Origin: CAZQEZ01 sp964592475
GTDB lineage: Bacteria > Bacteroidota > Bacteroidia > Cytophagales > Cyclobacteriaceae
Direction: 5' to 3'
DNA: 64,000 bases
Assembly (NCBI GenBank): GCA_964592475.1
Contig: CAZQEZ010000001.1
Coordinates: 35,225 to 99,224, forward strand
In this document: positions 1 through 9,424 of the stretch, piece by piece
Layout: every line of letters starts with the position of its first letter
How positions within the stretch are numbered: the first letter of the stretch is position 1
Position numbers and translations under genes: made by a program
The notes under the pieces: generated by a model
The model's input: the letters and a program-made list of their open reading frames with translations, nothing else
Told to the model about the DNA's origin: nothing
Database searches by the model: none

Positions 1-119
1 ATTTTATTACCACTATCGAAATAGTGCGGGTCCAGGTTTTTGAGGCCGCTAAAAGCCAACCTCATAATCATGGCTTCAGTCTTATTGTCTTCTATGATAA
101 AAATTTTATATTTTTTCAT
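1..119 (-). CDS. Response regulator receiver protein, N-terminal part only
   Basis: This gene runs off the left edge of the window, so only its first 39 or so codons are visible. They read as MKKYKIFIIEDNKTEAMIM and onward, which is the first beta strand of a CheY-like receiver domain followed by the acidic pair (Glu-Asp) that helps bind magnesium. The phosphoacceptor Asp lies outside the window. The start lies 45 bases after the stop of the hybrid histidine kinase on the same strand, so the two are probably cotranscribed and this is a candidate phosphotransfer partner. The output domain, if any, cannot be seen. Confidence 0.75.
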   Translation of the reverse strand, partial: MKKYKIFIIEDNKTEAMIMRLAFSGLKNLDPHYFDSGNK

Positions 120-164
120 GATCAAGAAGAAATTATTCAAGGTTTAAATATCGTCCAAGTTACA

Positions 165-3047
165 TTATTTTGAAATATTTTTTAAATAATCCTCAAACTT
201 TTTAATATATTGCTTCATTTTCAGAATCGTATCTTTCAAGTTGTCAAATCGCGATGTTTTAACCTTATGATTAATTATTTTAGATAACTCGTAAACTTGT
301 GTAGCTCCAATAGTGCCGCTCAAGCCTTTTAAGGTATGTATAGCTCTATTCAAGCCATTATAATCATTGGCATCAAATGAGGATAAACATTCATCGTTTA
401 AGCTCTTAGCATCAACTACAAATGAAGTAAGCATTTTTAAGATCCCTTCAGTATTTCCTCCGGAAACTATCTTCAAATCTTGCATAACCGTTTTATTCAT
501 TACCTCCATTTTATCTAATTCACTTAAGCCTAAATCCTGTACTTTACGTTGGGTTTTTGCTTTATTTGCTTTGGGTTTATCACCAGATAGCCATTTATGC
601 AATCCATCATATATGAGATCTGAAGTTATGGGCTTTGTCAAATAGCCATCCATCCCATGTATTTTGTAGTGTTCTTTATCTGCTTGCAAGGCATTTGCAC
701 TTAAACCTACTATTGGAGGCAATAAACTGAATTTTTCTTTTAATATTTTAGTGGTTTCTATCCCATCCATAATTGGCATTTGAATATCCATAAATATTAT
801 TTGGTAATTTTTCTTTTTTACTTTTTCAATGGCTTCCAATCCATGGTTAGCGGTATCTACTCTACAGCCAAATTTCTTCAGCATCAATGTAGCTACTTGC
901 TGGTTTACCTGATTATCCTCTACCAACAAAACATCAGCTTCAAAATTTTCATTGGCATGACGGGGCTTATCCATTTTTACATTTGCATAATCTTTGCCAA
1001 CTTTTTCAAATTGGAAACTAAATGAAAATGTGCTTCCCTTTCGATATTCAGATTGTAATTGAATAGAACCACCCATTAGCTCTACCAAATGCATAGAAAT
1101 TGATAAGCCCAAGCCAGTACCTTTATGTTTCCGTGAAGTAGTAGTGTTGAGCTGAGTAAATTTTTGAAACAATTTACTCTGATCTTCCTGTTTTATGCCA
1201 ATTCCTGTATCAATTACAGATACCTCAATATGGTTCTCATCTGCTGCTTTTGCTATTACTTTAATTTCACCTTCTTCTGTAAATTTAGCTGCATTACTCA
1301 GCAGGTTTGTCAAAACTTGAATTACTTTGGTTTCATCCGTCTTTATGTATTGTGGTAAATTTTTATCCAGTTCGATTGTTATACTTACTTGTTTTTCCTG
1401 CAATGTAGGAATAAAAAGATTTTTTACATTTTGTATCAAGTGATGAAAATCAAATATTCCGGATTGCAAGGACATTTTACCGGCTTCAAGCTTTGATAAA
1501 TCCAGAATTTCATTAATAATTTCAAGTAAGTTTTTGGAAGAGCTTTGAATTACATTAATAAACTCGCTTTGTTTTTTATTTAATTTAGTGTCTAGAAGCA
1601 AATCAGTCATACCAATGATACCGTTCATTGGAGTACGAATTTCGTGGCTCATATTTGCCAGGAATTCTGTTTTAAATTGCAGTCCTTTTTCAGCTAACTC
1701 TTTAGCTTGCAATAATTCTTTTTGTTTTTTTCTTTCTGTTATATCATATATAATTGCATCATAACGAAATAATTTTCCATTGTGCAGACTAGGGGTGGCA
1801 TCTACATTTGCCCATTTAATACTTTTATCTTTACAAATAATTCTAAATTCTATAGAGGTAGTTGAACCCTCATTAAGCTTGCGCATCAAATCCTCAAATA
1901 ATACCAGATCATCCGGATAAATAATTTGATAAATTAATTCGTAATCTCGCTTGATTAAGTCAACTTTATATCCTGTAAGTTTTTCAAATCCGGCAGAAAT
2001 TTGTATTACTTTCTTTTGATTTGGATCTACTGTAATGAAAACATTATCAAGTGTGTCAAAAAGGTACTGTAGCTGCTTTCGAGTTTCTTTGGCTTCTATC
2101 TCAGCTATCTTTCTATCGGTAATATCCATATCATAACCAGCCAACCGATAAGGATTGCCCGTTTCGTCTACAAATCGGGTTCCTCTTGTCAATATCCAAC
2201 GTACACTACCGTCTTTGTGCAGCATTCGGTATTCTACTTCCAGTATGGGCGATTTTCCTTCCAAATGATCTTTACGAGCAATATTAATAAGCTCCCGGTC
2301 TTCAGGATGCACTAACATTTGTAGCGACTCTGGTGTACTACTTATTTCATGCGTTCTGTAACCTAATATCGCTTTCAAATTAGCAGATATAAAATAAGTT
2401 TTTTGAGTAAAATTAAAGTCAAACACGCTAATATTACCTGCTGATGTAGCCAATGAATAACGCTCTTCGCTCTTCTGCAACGCCTCATCAGTCAACTTTT
2501 GCTCTGTTACATCATCATCCAAACCGGCTATTCTAAGTACCTGATCCTCTTCATCGCGTATAATTGTACCTCGGGAATGAATCCATTTTACCTGACCTTT
2601 TTTATGTATTTTTCGACAAACAAATTCAAAATTTGCAATTTGTTCATTGGTATTTGCATACAAATTTTGTCTTACATTTACCAGATCATCAGGATGAATC
2701 AATTCCAGAAATGCGTCAAAGGTTTCCGGAATTTCGCCATTATTGTATCCTAGCGTTTGCCACAAATTTTCACTTATATATTGTTCATTCATTTCAAAAT
2801 TAAAATCCCAAATGCTAATATTACTGTAAGAGGTAACCAATCGATATCTATTTTCACTTTTTATCAGTGCTTGCTCAGTCAGTTTCATATTTGTGATATC
2901 AAAAATCACCCCATCAAGTACAAAATCATTTCTACTAGCGGCCAAAGACAGTGAACCACGCTCTGAAACCCAACGTAGGCTACCATTTTTATGGAAAATT
3001 CTGTATTCTACGTGTAAGGCATTATGATGTGATTTTACATCTTCCAA
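165..3047 (-). CDS. Hybrid sensor histidine kinase, C-terminal part of a frameshifted gene
   Basis: A membrane-independent multi-PAS hybrid kinase. The first Met used here is not the true start: it falls inside the C-terminal half of a PAS domain whose first half is in the upstream ORF (3089-3949). Reading this frame back to about 3119 restores YFPRGREYIKIIHPDD and completes the domain. Order of domains in this part: end of PAS 1 (1-55), PAS 2 (60-185), PAS 3 (190-315), PAS 4 (320-440), HisKA with the phosphorylated His in MSHEIRTPMNG (about 467), HATPase with DTGIGI and GTGLGLSI (570-690), receiver with LLVEDN and MDIQMPIMDG (708-825), and Hpt with HTLKGLSG (870-955). No transmembrane segment is visible, so sensing is probably cytoplasmic. 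The full protein would be about 1260 aa. Confidence 0.9.
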   Translation of the reverse strand: MEDVKSHHNALHVEYRIFHKNGSLRWVSERGSLSLAASRNDFVLDGVIFDITNMKLTEQALIKSENRYRLVTSYSNISIWDFNFEMNEQYISENLWQTLGYNNGEIPETFDAFLELIHPDDLVNVRQNLYANTNEQIANFEFVCRKIHKKGQVKWIHSRGTIIRDEEDQVLRIAGLDDDVTEQKLTDEALQKSEERYSLATSAGNISVFDFNFTQKTYFISANLKAILGYRTHEISSTPESLQMLVHPEDRELINIARKDHLEGKSPILEVEYRMLHKDGSVRWILTRGTRFVDETGNPYRLAGYDMDITDRKIAEIEAKETRKQLQYLFDTLDNVFITVDPNQKKVIQISAGFEKLTGYKVDLIKRDYELIYQIIYPDDLVLFEDLMRKLNEGSTTSIEFRIICKDKSIKWANVDATPSLHNGKLFRYDAIIYDITERKKQKELLQAKELAEKGLQFKTEFLANMSHEIRTPMNGIIGMTDLLLDTKLNKKQSEFINVIQSSSKNLLEIINEILDLSKLEAGKMSLQSGIFDFHHLIQNVKNLFIPTLQEKQVSITIELDKNLPQYIKTDETKVIQVLTNLLSNAAKFTEEGEIKVIAKAADENHIEVSVIDTGIGIKQEDQSKLFQKFTQLNTTTSRKHKGTGLGLSISMHLVELMGGSIQLQSEYRKGSTFSFSFQFEKVGKDYANVKMDKPRHANENFEADVLLVEDNQVNQQVATLMLKKFGCRVDTANHGLEAIEKVKKKNYQIIFMDIQMPIMDGIETTKILKEKFSLLPPIVGLSANALQADKEHYKIHGMDGYLTKPITSDLIYDGLHKWLSGDKPKANKAKTQRKVQDLGLSELDKMEVMNKTVMQDLKIVSGGNTEGILKMLTSFVVDAKSLNDECLSSFDANDYNGLNRAIHTLKGLSGTIGATQVYELSKIINHKVKTSRFDNLKDTILKMKQYIKKFEDYLKNISK

Positions 3048-3088
3048 AGTTGGTAAAAGCCACTTTTTGTCATCAGGGTGAATTATTT

Positions 3089-3949
3089 TTATGTATTCTC
3101 TACCTCGTGGAAAGTAGCTACCTGATATCCGGTAATTTTCTCTACTTCAGAGCTGATAAACTCAAAAAAACCAGTTGTTTCGGGAGATCGCCGATATACA
3201 GCGCCGGGAATATTTTCAACTACATGCTTGAATTGTTCTTTACTACTAAAAAGGGCCGATTCTATTTTGTTACGCTCCTGATTTAAAATTAGATCATAAA
3301 TGGCCGCACCAATATCTTTTGCTATAAATTCAATAAGTTGGTTAGCTAAATTATTGCAAATGGAGCAATTTAAGCTGCAATATTCGATGAAAGCATAAAC
3401 TTCATTGTTTACAAAAATCGGAGCACCTACATAAAAGCCTATATTACCAAATACCGGATGGTATATATCATTTTGACCATTACCAGTAATTATTATGATT
3501 TGCTTTTCCTCACTTATTTGTTCTGTTATAGAATATTCTCCGGAAAAAGAATCCCCTACCTCTATAGCATCTGAACCCGTTACCGCCAAACATGTACCGT
3601 TATTCTCCTGGTATTGATAAATAATAGCAAAATCGGTATTAAAAATATTACAGCCACTCATTAAATAAGATTCTAATAAACTGCTGAAATTTTCATATCC
3701 GTCTGATCGATGACCAGCCAGTTCAATTAAATGCGTAATCAGCTGATCCGTGTTATTGGTTAATGATGATAAATGATAATCTGATTGTTTTAACAGGGTA
3801 GAAAGATGAGAGATGGCCGATAAAATTACATCCTCTTCTTCACCATTTTGCTGAGAATGGGAAGGCAAATCGAAATTTCCTGCCAACATTTGAGCTAATG
3901 CTCTTTTCACTTGCGCTCTTTTAGTATCGTTTGTAATCGATATAGCCAT
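3089..3949 (-). CDS. GAF/PAS sensor module, N-terminal part of the frameshifted hybrid kinase
   Basis: This 286-aa ORF is the missing N-terminus of the kinase at 165-3047. It starts at an ATG preceded by AGG 7 bases upstream. Residues about 60-225 resemble a GAF domain, and from about 235 a PAS domain begins (VVENIPGAVYRRS, then EKITGYQVA). The ORF then ends abruptly after an unrelated tail (TFHEVENT). The other half of the PAS domain continues in the -1 frame, and the two frames overlap between 3089 and about 3148. One missing base near 3112-3121 explains the break. The rest of the coding sequence is undamaged, so this is either a sequencing error or a very recent mutation. Confidence 0.85.
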   Translation of the reverse strand: MAISITNDTKRAQVKRALAQMLAGNFDLPSHSQQNGEEEDVILSAISHLSTLLKQSDYHLSSLTNNTDQLITHLIELAGHRSDGYENFSSLLESYLMSGCNIFNTDFAIIYQYQENNGTCLAVTGSDAIEVGDSFSGEYSITEQISEEKQIIIITGNGQNDIYHPVFGNIGFYVGAPIFVNNEVYAFIEYCSLNCSICNNLANQLIEFIAKDIGAAIYDLILNQERNKIESALFSSKEQFKHVVENIPGAVYRRSPETTGFFEFISSEVEKITGYQVATFHEVENT

Positions 3950-4204
3950 GGTTGAACCTATCTATTTTTTTATTGCATATTAGCAAGATATTTTATTATT
4001 ATCAATAACAAAAAGATAGGTAAACTAACGAAGTAATATTTGAAGTTATTTTATAAAGTAAATAAATATAATTATTTTAACGAATATGCTATAATAAGGC
4101 GCCAGAGCTTATATGACATACTGAGCACTACCAACAAATACACTTTAATTTATTAGTTTTATTTACTGTTTTTTTACACTTAACACATGTATATACGTTG
4201 AATA

Positions 4205-4840
4205 TCAGTCAGTTAGCTCTACCTTTTCTTTGCTACCATTTTTTTTAACATAAAACCACGGCTCTACCCTTATACCCATTTGGTAATGGCCTTCATATTC
4301 AAGCGTGCCATTTTTTCTATAAAACTGCCACAATCCATCTTCCTTACCTTTGGTAAAAAAGCCCTTTTGTTGAATGGTTCCATCTTCATAATAAAATTGC
4401 CAATTACCTTGAGGCACACCTTGATCATAATTTCCAGAGCGTTTTAGTTGACCGTTTTCGTGAAAAAAAAGCCACTGTCCTGAATATAACCCTTGATTAT
4501 AATTTCCGGTTTTTTCTAATTCCCCGTTCTCATAATAGTATAAAGCTGAATCTATTGGATAATCCTGCTGCCATTTTTCAATTTGTTTAATATTTCCTCC
4601 GGGGTAGTAGACCGTTAACTGGCCAGACAATTGCCCATTATTATAATTTTCAATTGCATTTAATTGGCCATTGGTATAGTAAAAATTCCATTGCCCTTCT
4701 CTTAAATCATTTGCATTAATTAAGCCAGCTGCTTTCAATTTACCAGATGGATAATAAAGCCTAATAGTATCTTGTGCAGATGATGAATAGGAAAAACAAA
4801 TACTTTTCAGGATTAAAATGAATGCTAACAATTCTTTCAT
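4205..4840 (-). CDS. Secreted MORN_2 repeat protein
   Basis: A 211-aa exported protein. Residues 1-22 form a signal peptide ending near SSSAQ. The rest is a chain of about seven repeats of the form Y-x-NG-x-L-x-x-x-G-x-Y-x-x-G-x-x-x-G-x-W, the MORN_2 type (also called YwqK-like, often mislabelled as antitoxin). Such repeats form beta-hairpin stacks. In Bacteroidota they occur in many copies on cell-surface or periplasmic proteins of unknown role. No catalytic domain is attached. It is flanked by AT-rich spacers and appears to be transcribed alone. Family assignment is firm; function is unknown. Confidence 0.85.
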   Translation of the reverse strand: MKELLAFILILKSICFSYSSSAQDTIRLYYPSGKLKAAGLINANDLREGQWNFYYTNGQLNAIENYNNGQLSGQLTVYYPGGNIKQIEKWQQDYPIDSALYYYENGELEKTGNYNQGLYSGQWLFFHENGQLKRSGNYDQGVPQGNWQFYYEDGTIQQKGFFTKGKEDGLWQFYRKNGTLEYEGHYQMGIRVEPWFYVKKNGSKEKVELTD

Positions 4841-5362
4841 AAAGTTTAAATTTAAAATCTTACGTAAAAAATGATATTATATTATCGATTAAATTTAAAA
4901 ACATGTGTTTTAGCGAATTTTACAGCGTTTATTCCACAATTTACACATTCAAAACTATTACAGTCTCTAAACTACTGATTTTTAAATGATTAAAACTTAA
5001 ATTATTTGTAAAATACAATTATATGACTTTATTTTAACAAATATAAAATATTCACAGACTAGGTATAATGATATTTTACAAGAAAATTAAATCAACAAAT
5101 ATCGTTTATAAAAAAAGATGATAATTATCTGATTTACAGTCCTAAAACTCAAATTTACCTTTCAAAGGTGTCATTTCAATTTTCAAATCAACAGGATTAA
5201 CACTATTTTTTATTTTACTCGATCATAAAAATTATCCTATTTAAAATATTAATATATTTTGTTACACACCATAGAAAAATATAATTTTCTCATTTTTTAC
5301 ATCCTAAATATTATTCAACTTAGCACCAATAAAAATTTTGAACAAACAAAAAAGTAAGTTTA
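4841..5362. other. AT-rich spacer without a supported gene
   Basis: About 520 very AT-rich bases between two divergently transcribed genes. Both promoters must lie here, but I could not pick out a convincing -33/-7 pair. A short open stretch on the minus strand (about 5150-5235) ends in a clean stop but has no start and matches nothing I recognise. Confidence 0.5.
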
Positions 5363-5716
5363 ATGAAAAACATATTAATAGTTTTATTTGTAGCTGCCAG
5401 CTCATATACCTTTGCTTATAATCCACGATACTCTTGCACTGTTAAACTATTATTACACACCAAAGTGTATGAACATCATGATTTTAGAGCTGAATCTTTT
5501 ACTTATCTAAAAAAGGGGCATGAAGTTAAAGTTGTTGGTTATATTAAAGGGTTTTATGTAATAAATGTAGATGGTACCGAAGCTTATATTACAGAGGCCA
5601 ATATCAAAATAAATAAAGAATTTGAAGACTTTAAAAATCGAATCTTTCATAGGCTGAATAATAAAAATATCGCAGGAGAAGAACTACCCGAAAATAATGG
5701 AAATAAAATTATATAG
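5363..5716 (+). CDS. Small secreted SH3-like protein
   Basis: A 117-aa protein with a signal peptide (residues 1-18, ending SSYTFA). The mature part has alternating short strands with VYEHHDF, LKKGHEVKVVGYIKGFYVINVDG and EAYITEANI. This is the pattern of a bacterial SH3 domain (cell-wall or periplasmic binding module), with the usual stress on a central KGxxVxVxG and a final AYI. The last 35 residues are charged and probably disordered. It stands alone between two AT-rich spacers. The SH3 assignment rests on pattern only and could be wrong; the gene itself looks real because of the signal peptide. Confidence 0.65.
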   Translation: MKNILIVLFVAASSYTFAYNPRYSCTVKLLLHTKVYEHHDFRAESFTYLKKGHEVKVVGYIKGFYVINVDGTEAYITEANIKINKEFEDFKNRIFHRLNNKNIAGEELPENNGNKII

Positions 5717-5983
5717 TTGTTACAAATTGAGCAATGTAAGTAAATTATTATTTAGACAATTTTTCTGTAAAATTTTCAACAATTTATGGGCAAAGTGATA
5801 ATGTTTTTATACAAAGCAGCACATAAACAGTAAATATATATAGCTTTTATGAAAATACTATATTTTACAAATAGCTGACGAACAAAACGTTATCCTTAAA
5901 AGCTCAATGCTAATTAGCCATAGCACAAAAACATCTGTAATATTTTTTTAATTTTTCAATAAAAAATGCTAAATTGAGTAATT

Positions 5984-6811
5984 ATGAGAACTCAATTAGC
6001 CATTTTTATTTTATTCTTCATGTTACCTTTTGCTGTTTTTTCGCAAGATGGTATATATTCAGCCGGCGCCAGAGCTAATGCTTTAGGCAATGCTTCGGTA
6101 GCTCTTCCTGATCATTGGAGTATATTCAATAATGTTGGAGCTTTAGGCGCATCGTCCGGCTCTTCTTTCTTAGTCTCTTACCTCAATAGGTACCAGCTGG
6201 GGCAAGGCTTTCAGAGCATTGCTGCAGGCTATTTACATGACTTCGGCGACATTAAAGTAGGAGCAAGTGCTTTTCAATTTGGCGACCAGCTTTTTAATGA
6301 AAATAAAATTGGATTGGCCTACAGCCATAAAATCAATTTTGTTAGTTTAGGCGTACAAGTAAATAGGCTCCAATATAGTGTAGAAGGTTTTGGCACAGCG
6401 GCTACCTACGTGGTAGAACTCGGTGGCTTGGTAATGGTAACACCTAAACTTCATTTTGGTGCCTATATTTATAATATTAACCAAGCCAATTTATCCTCAG
6501 AATTAGAAGAAAAAGTACCTACCATTATGAGGGCCGGTTTTTCTTACCTGCCTGCTGAGTCTTTTTTACTTACTTTGCAAATGACCCAAGATATTGATTA
6601 TGACACTTCAATCGAGGGAGGAATTGAATATGCAGTCATTCCAGAACTAAGATTCAGAACCGGCGTTTCTACCCATCCATTTGTCAATCATTTTGGATTG
6701 GGTTTTACGCCAAAAAGATTCGAAGTAGATTATTCATTCATAAATAATGATATGCTGGGAATGACCCATCAGTTATCTTTAGCATTTAAGTTTAACCAGA
6801 CAAATGAATAA
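5984..6811 (+). CDS. PorV/PorQ-like outer-membrane beta-barrel protein
   Basis: A 275-aa exported barrel. The signal peptide ends at VFSQ and is followed by DGIYSAGARANALGNASVAL, the plug-like N-terminus typical of PorV/PorQ and FadL-type barrels of Bacteroidota. The remainder is a run of amphipathic beta strands. PorV and PorQ are outer-membrane accessory proteins of the type IX secretion system, but this protein may be one of the many paralogues without that role. The stop overlaps the start of the next gene by 8 bases, so the two are translationally coupled and probably act together in the outer membrane. Confidence 0.75.
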   Translation: MRTQLAIFILFFMLPFAVFSQDGIYSAGARANALGNASVALPDHWSIFNNVGALGASSGSSFLVSYLNRYQLGQGFQSIAAGYLHDFGDIKVGASAFQFGDQLFNENKIGLAYSHKINFVSLGVQVNRLQYSVEGFGTAATYVVELGGLVMVTPKLHFGAYIYNINQANLSSELEEKVPTIMRAGFSYLPAESFLLTLQMTQDIDYDTSIEGGIEYAVIPELRFRTGVSTHPFVNHFGLGFTPKRFEVDYSFINNDMLGMTHQLSLAFKFNQTNE

Positions 6812-8861
6812 ACATTCTCCAGTTATATTTCTCGTACTTATTCTAATAGTATCTCAGGTAAAAGCTCAGCTTCAACCAGCCGATTTTAATTTGGAAGGGC
6901 ATATTGAAGAATTTTTTGGCTTCCAGGATCAGGATGTCGATTATGAGGAAATTTATGAATCCTTTATGAACAATTTTCTTAATCCAGTGAGTTTAAATTC
7001 TGCCAGGGCTGATGATCTTAGAGGATTGATGCTGCTGAGTGAGGTGCAAATAGGTAATATTATTGAGTTTAGAAATAAATATGGCTCATTTGTAACCGTA
7101 AGGGAGCTGCATGCTGTACCAACCCTGGATGAAAAAACCATAAAAGCAATCACTCCATTTGTGCGAGTATCTAATGTTGAATACGAATTTCATAATAAAG
7201 GCCTAAGTAAGACTGAATTGCTGATTCGCTACACCAGCGTATTAGAGAAAAAAAGAGGCTATGAGCCCTCACGGGACTCTTCCGGAGCACCAGCATATGC
7301 CGGAAGCCCGGGAAGAGTGTTCACCAGGTTTTATACTTATAAGCCCGGCTCTTATGGCATTAGTTTATTGGCAGAAAAAGATCCCGGAGAAAATGTAGCC
7401 TGGGATACTGAAAATCAAAAATATGGCTTTGATTTTTATAGTTTCAACATTACCCTTGAAAACAAAGGCAACCTGAAAAAATTGGTGGTTGGCGACTATC
7501 AAATAGAGGCCGGAGAACAACTTATATTAGGATCAGGTTTGTTTTTTGGAAAGGGTGCCGAAACCATTAACACCGTTAAAAGATCGAACAGAGGCATTAG
7601 GCCCTATCGGTCGGTGTTAGAACATTCTTTTATGCGTGGCTTAGCGGCAACTTATGAATTTACTGACTTGAATCTTCAGGTAACTCCGTTCTTTTCTATG
7701 CGACATCATAGCGCGAGTAGCGATATCATTATTAACGATAGTACGGAGCAGCCCTTTGTTACCAACTTACGCACATCTGGCCTTCACCGTACTGATAGTG
7801 AGCTAGACGGCAGAGAATTACAAAAAGAGACCACTTATGGTACCAACATAGATTATTATAATAGCATGGCCAATCTTAACATAGGTGGTACCTATATGTA
7901 TTCGCAATTTGACCTGCCTTTTCAACCAGTTGATCAACCCTTTAGAAAATTTGCATTTAGGGGCAAAGAAAACTTTAATGCCAGCCTATATTTTAATTAT
8001 TTACACAAAAACATGTACTTTTTTGCTGAAAGTGCTATTTCTCAAAGCCTAGGAAAGGCAATAACAGCGGGGATGATAAGCAGAATAAACGACCAATGGC
8101 AAACTTCACTTGTATATCGCAATTATGATCGTAATTTCCATACCTCCTACGGCACTGGCTTTAGTGAGTCAGGCAGCAATAATGAAAGAGGGATTTATTG
8201 GGGCCTTAAATGGCAATACTCCTCTAAATTACAAGCCACTGCCTTTGTAGATATTTTCCGCTTTCCCTGGCTAAAGTTTCAAGTTGATGCTCCATCACAA
8301 GGCGTTGAATCATTGATCAGAATAAATTATAAATTAAGTCCTGAATTCAAATTTTTCACACAATATCGGCACAAGGCGAAAGGAAGAAATGATAACAACT
8401 CAGGCAACTTACCCAGAGTAGCACAAGCCCAGCGAGATAATTTTATTTTGCATTTTGACATGCTTCCACAGCAATGGTTCAATCTTAAAACCCGGATATC
8501 CTGGAGTACATACAGCTTTAACAATAGAACAAATGGAATAGCCATAGCCCAAGATGCTAATTTATACTTTAATCGCTTTAGATTATACAGCAGAATGGCA
8601 TTTTTTAATACTGACGATTTTAATACCAGACAATACATATATGAAAATGATGTTTTATATGCATTTTCAATACCGGCATTGCAAGGTAAAGGAATAAGAT
8701 ACTACCTGATGGGTAGATATGATCTAACTGAAGACGTAAGTTTATGGATAAAATATTCAAGAACCAGATACACCGATAGAGAATTTTTAGGTACTGGTAA
8801 TGAGCAAATTAACGGCAATAAGCGCTCAGAAGTGCGTTTTCAATTAAGATATAGTTTTTAG
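6804..8861 (+). CDS. Exported helix-hairpin-helix beta-barrel protein
   Basis: A 685-aa protein with a signal peptide ending at VKAQ. Residues about 50-125 contain helix-hairpin-helix segments of the ComEA type (NPVSLNSARADDLRGLMLLS, and ELHAVPTLDEKTIKAITPFV). The rest is a long run of amphipathic strands ending in Phe (RFQLRYSF), the signature of an outer-membrane barrel. HhH motifs usually bind DNA, so a periplasmic DNA-binding plug on a barrel is one reading. A structural, non-DNA role is equally possible. It overlaps the preceding barrel gene by 8 bases. This architecture is common in Bacteroidota and, as far as I know, uncharacterised. Confidence 0.8.
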   Translation: MNKHSPVIFLVLILIVSQVKAQLQPADFNLEGHIEEFFGFQDQDVDYEEIYESFMNNFLNPVSLNSARADDLRGLMLLSEVQIGNIIEFRNKYGSFVTVRELHAVPTLDEKTIKAITPFVRVSNVEYEFHNKGLSKTELLIRYTSVLEKKRGYEPSRDSSGAPAYAGSPGRVFTRFYTYKPGSYGISLLAEKDPGENVAWDTENQKYGFDFYSFNITLENKGNLKKLVVGDYQIEAGEQLILGSGLFFGKGAETINTVKRSNRGIRPYRSVLEHSFMRGLAATYEFTDLNLQVTPFFSMRHHSASSDIIINDSTEQPFVTNLRTSGLHRTDSELDGRELQKETTYGTNIDYYNSMANLNIGGTYMYSQFDLPFQPVDQPFRKFAFRGKENFNASLYFNYLHKNMYFFAESAISQSLGKAITAGMISRINDQWQTSLVYRNYDRNFHTSYGTGFSESGSNNERGIYWGLKWQYSSKLQATAFVDIFRFPWLKFQVDAPSQGVESLIRINYKLSPEFKFFTQYRHKAKGRNDNNSGNLPRVAQAQRDNFILHFDMLPQQWFNLKTRISWSTYSFNNRTNGIAIAQDANLYFNRFRLYSRMAFFNTDDFNTRQYIYENDVLYAFSIPALQGKGIRYYLMGRYDLTEDVSLWIKYSRTRYTDREFLGTGNEQINGNKRSEVRFQLRYSF

Positions 8862-8889
8862 ATGAACAATTTTTGTGAAAAATTATTGT

Positions 8890-8897
8890 TATATTTG
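8890..8897 (+). promoter_or_regulatory. Candidate -7 promoter element (TATATTTG)
   Basis: Matches the Bacteroidota TAnnTTTG -7 consensus, 45 bases before the start of the 119-aa gene at 8942. A TTTG lies 14 bases upstream, which is closer than the usual spacing, so the -33 partner is uncertain. Confidence 0.45.
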
Positions 8898-8941
8898 CAT
8901 ACAAATATTACATATTAATTACATCAATAAATATTTTCAAT

Positions 8942-9301
8942 ATGAAAAAATTTAGCAGAGAAGCAATGGAACTTTATTTATATCAGCACTACTTGCTGAA
9001 AGACAAGGTTTTAGCTGAAGATGAAGAAACAGTAAATGACTTGCAAATAAAAATATTAGAAACGTTTTCCTCATTACATAAAGTACTCATAAAAGAAGAT
9101 CCTCATATAAGAGCAATCGTGGGTTTGGGAGGAAACTTTAAAGATAGCAAAGACACCTTCTTAATGAAATACTCTGTATTTTGTAGACGAAAAGGACTAT
9201 TTGAATACCCTGACAACTTGGTCAGTTTTATACCTCCAGATTTTCATAATTTTAAACAATTTGCCCATTTTGCTAACCAATTAAAAGATGACATCCTGTA
9301 A
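8942..9301 (+). CDS. Hypothetical cytoplasmic protein, 119 aa
   Basis: I do not recognise a family. The protein has no signal peptide or membrane segment. It is rich in charged helices in its first half and ends in FANQLKDDIL. A phrase in the middle (RAIVGLGGNFKDSKDTFLMKY) and aromatic stretches in the second half suggest a compact alpha/beta fold. It has its own candidate promoter and good coding character with no competing ORF, so the gene is likely real. Confidence 0.6.
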   Translation: MKKFSREAMELYLYQHYLLKDKVLAEDEETVNDLQIKILETFSSLHKVLIKEDPHIRAIVGLGGNFKDSKDTFLMKYSVFCRRKGLFEYPDNLVSFIPPDFHNFKQFAHFANQLKDDIL

Positions 9302-9424
9302 AAACTTGATTATCAGGCATTTACAAATTTTTGTCTGAAATTATCTTTACCGGTAATATTTTCATAAATTTTATCTATACATCTTCCAATAAATTCACTA
9401 TTTTAGCTGGAAAAATTTGGTGAT

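Noticed and set aside
2951..3286. 111-codon plus-strand ORF over the kinase frameshift junction
   Set aside because: Antisense shadow of the kinase; composition lacks protein-like character.
5150..5235. Minus-strand open stretch ending in MTPLKGKFEF and a stop
   Set aside because: Too short, no start codon and no recognisable family; could be a remnant but evidence is too thin.
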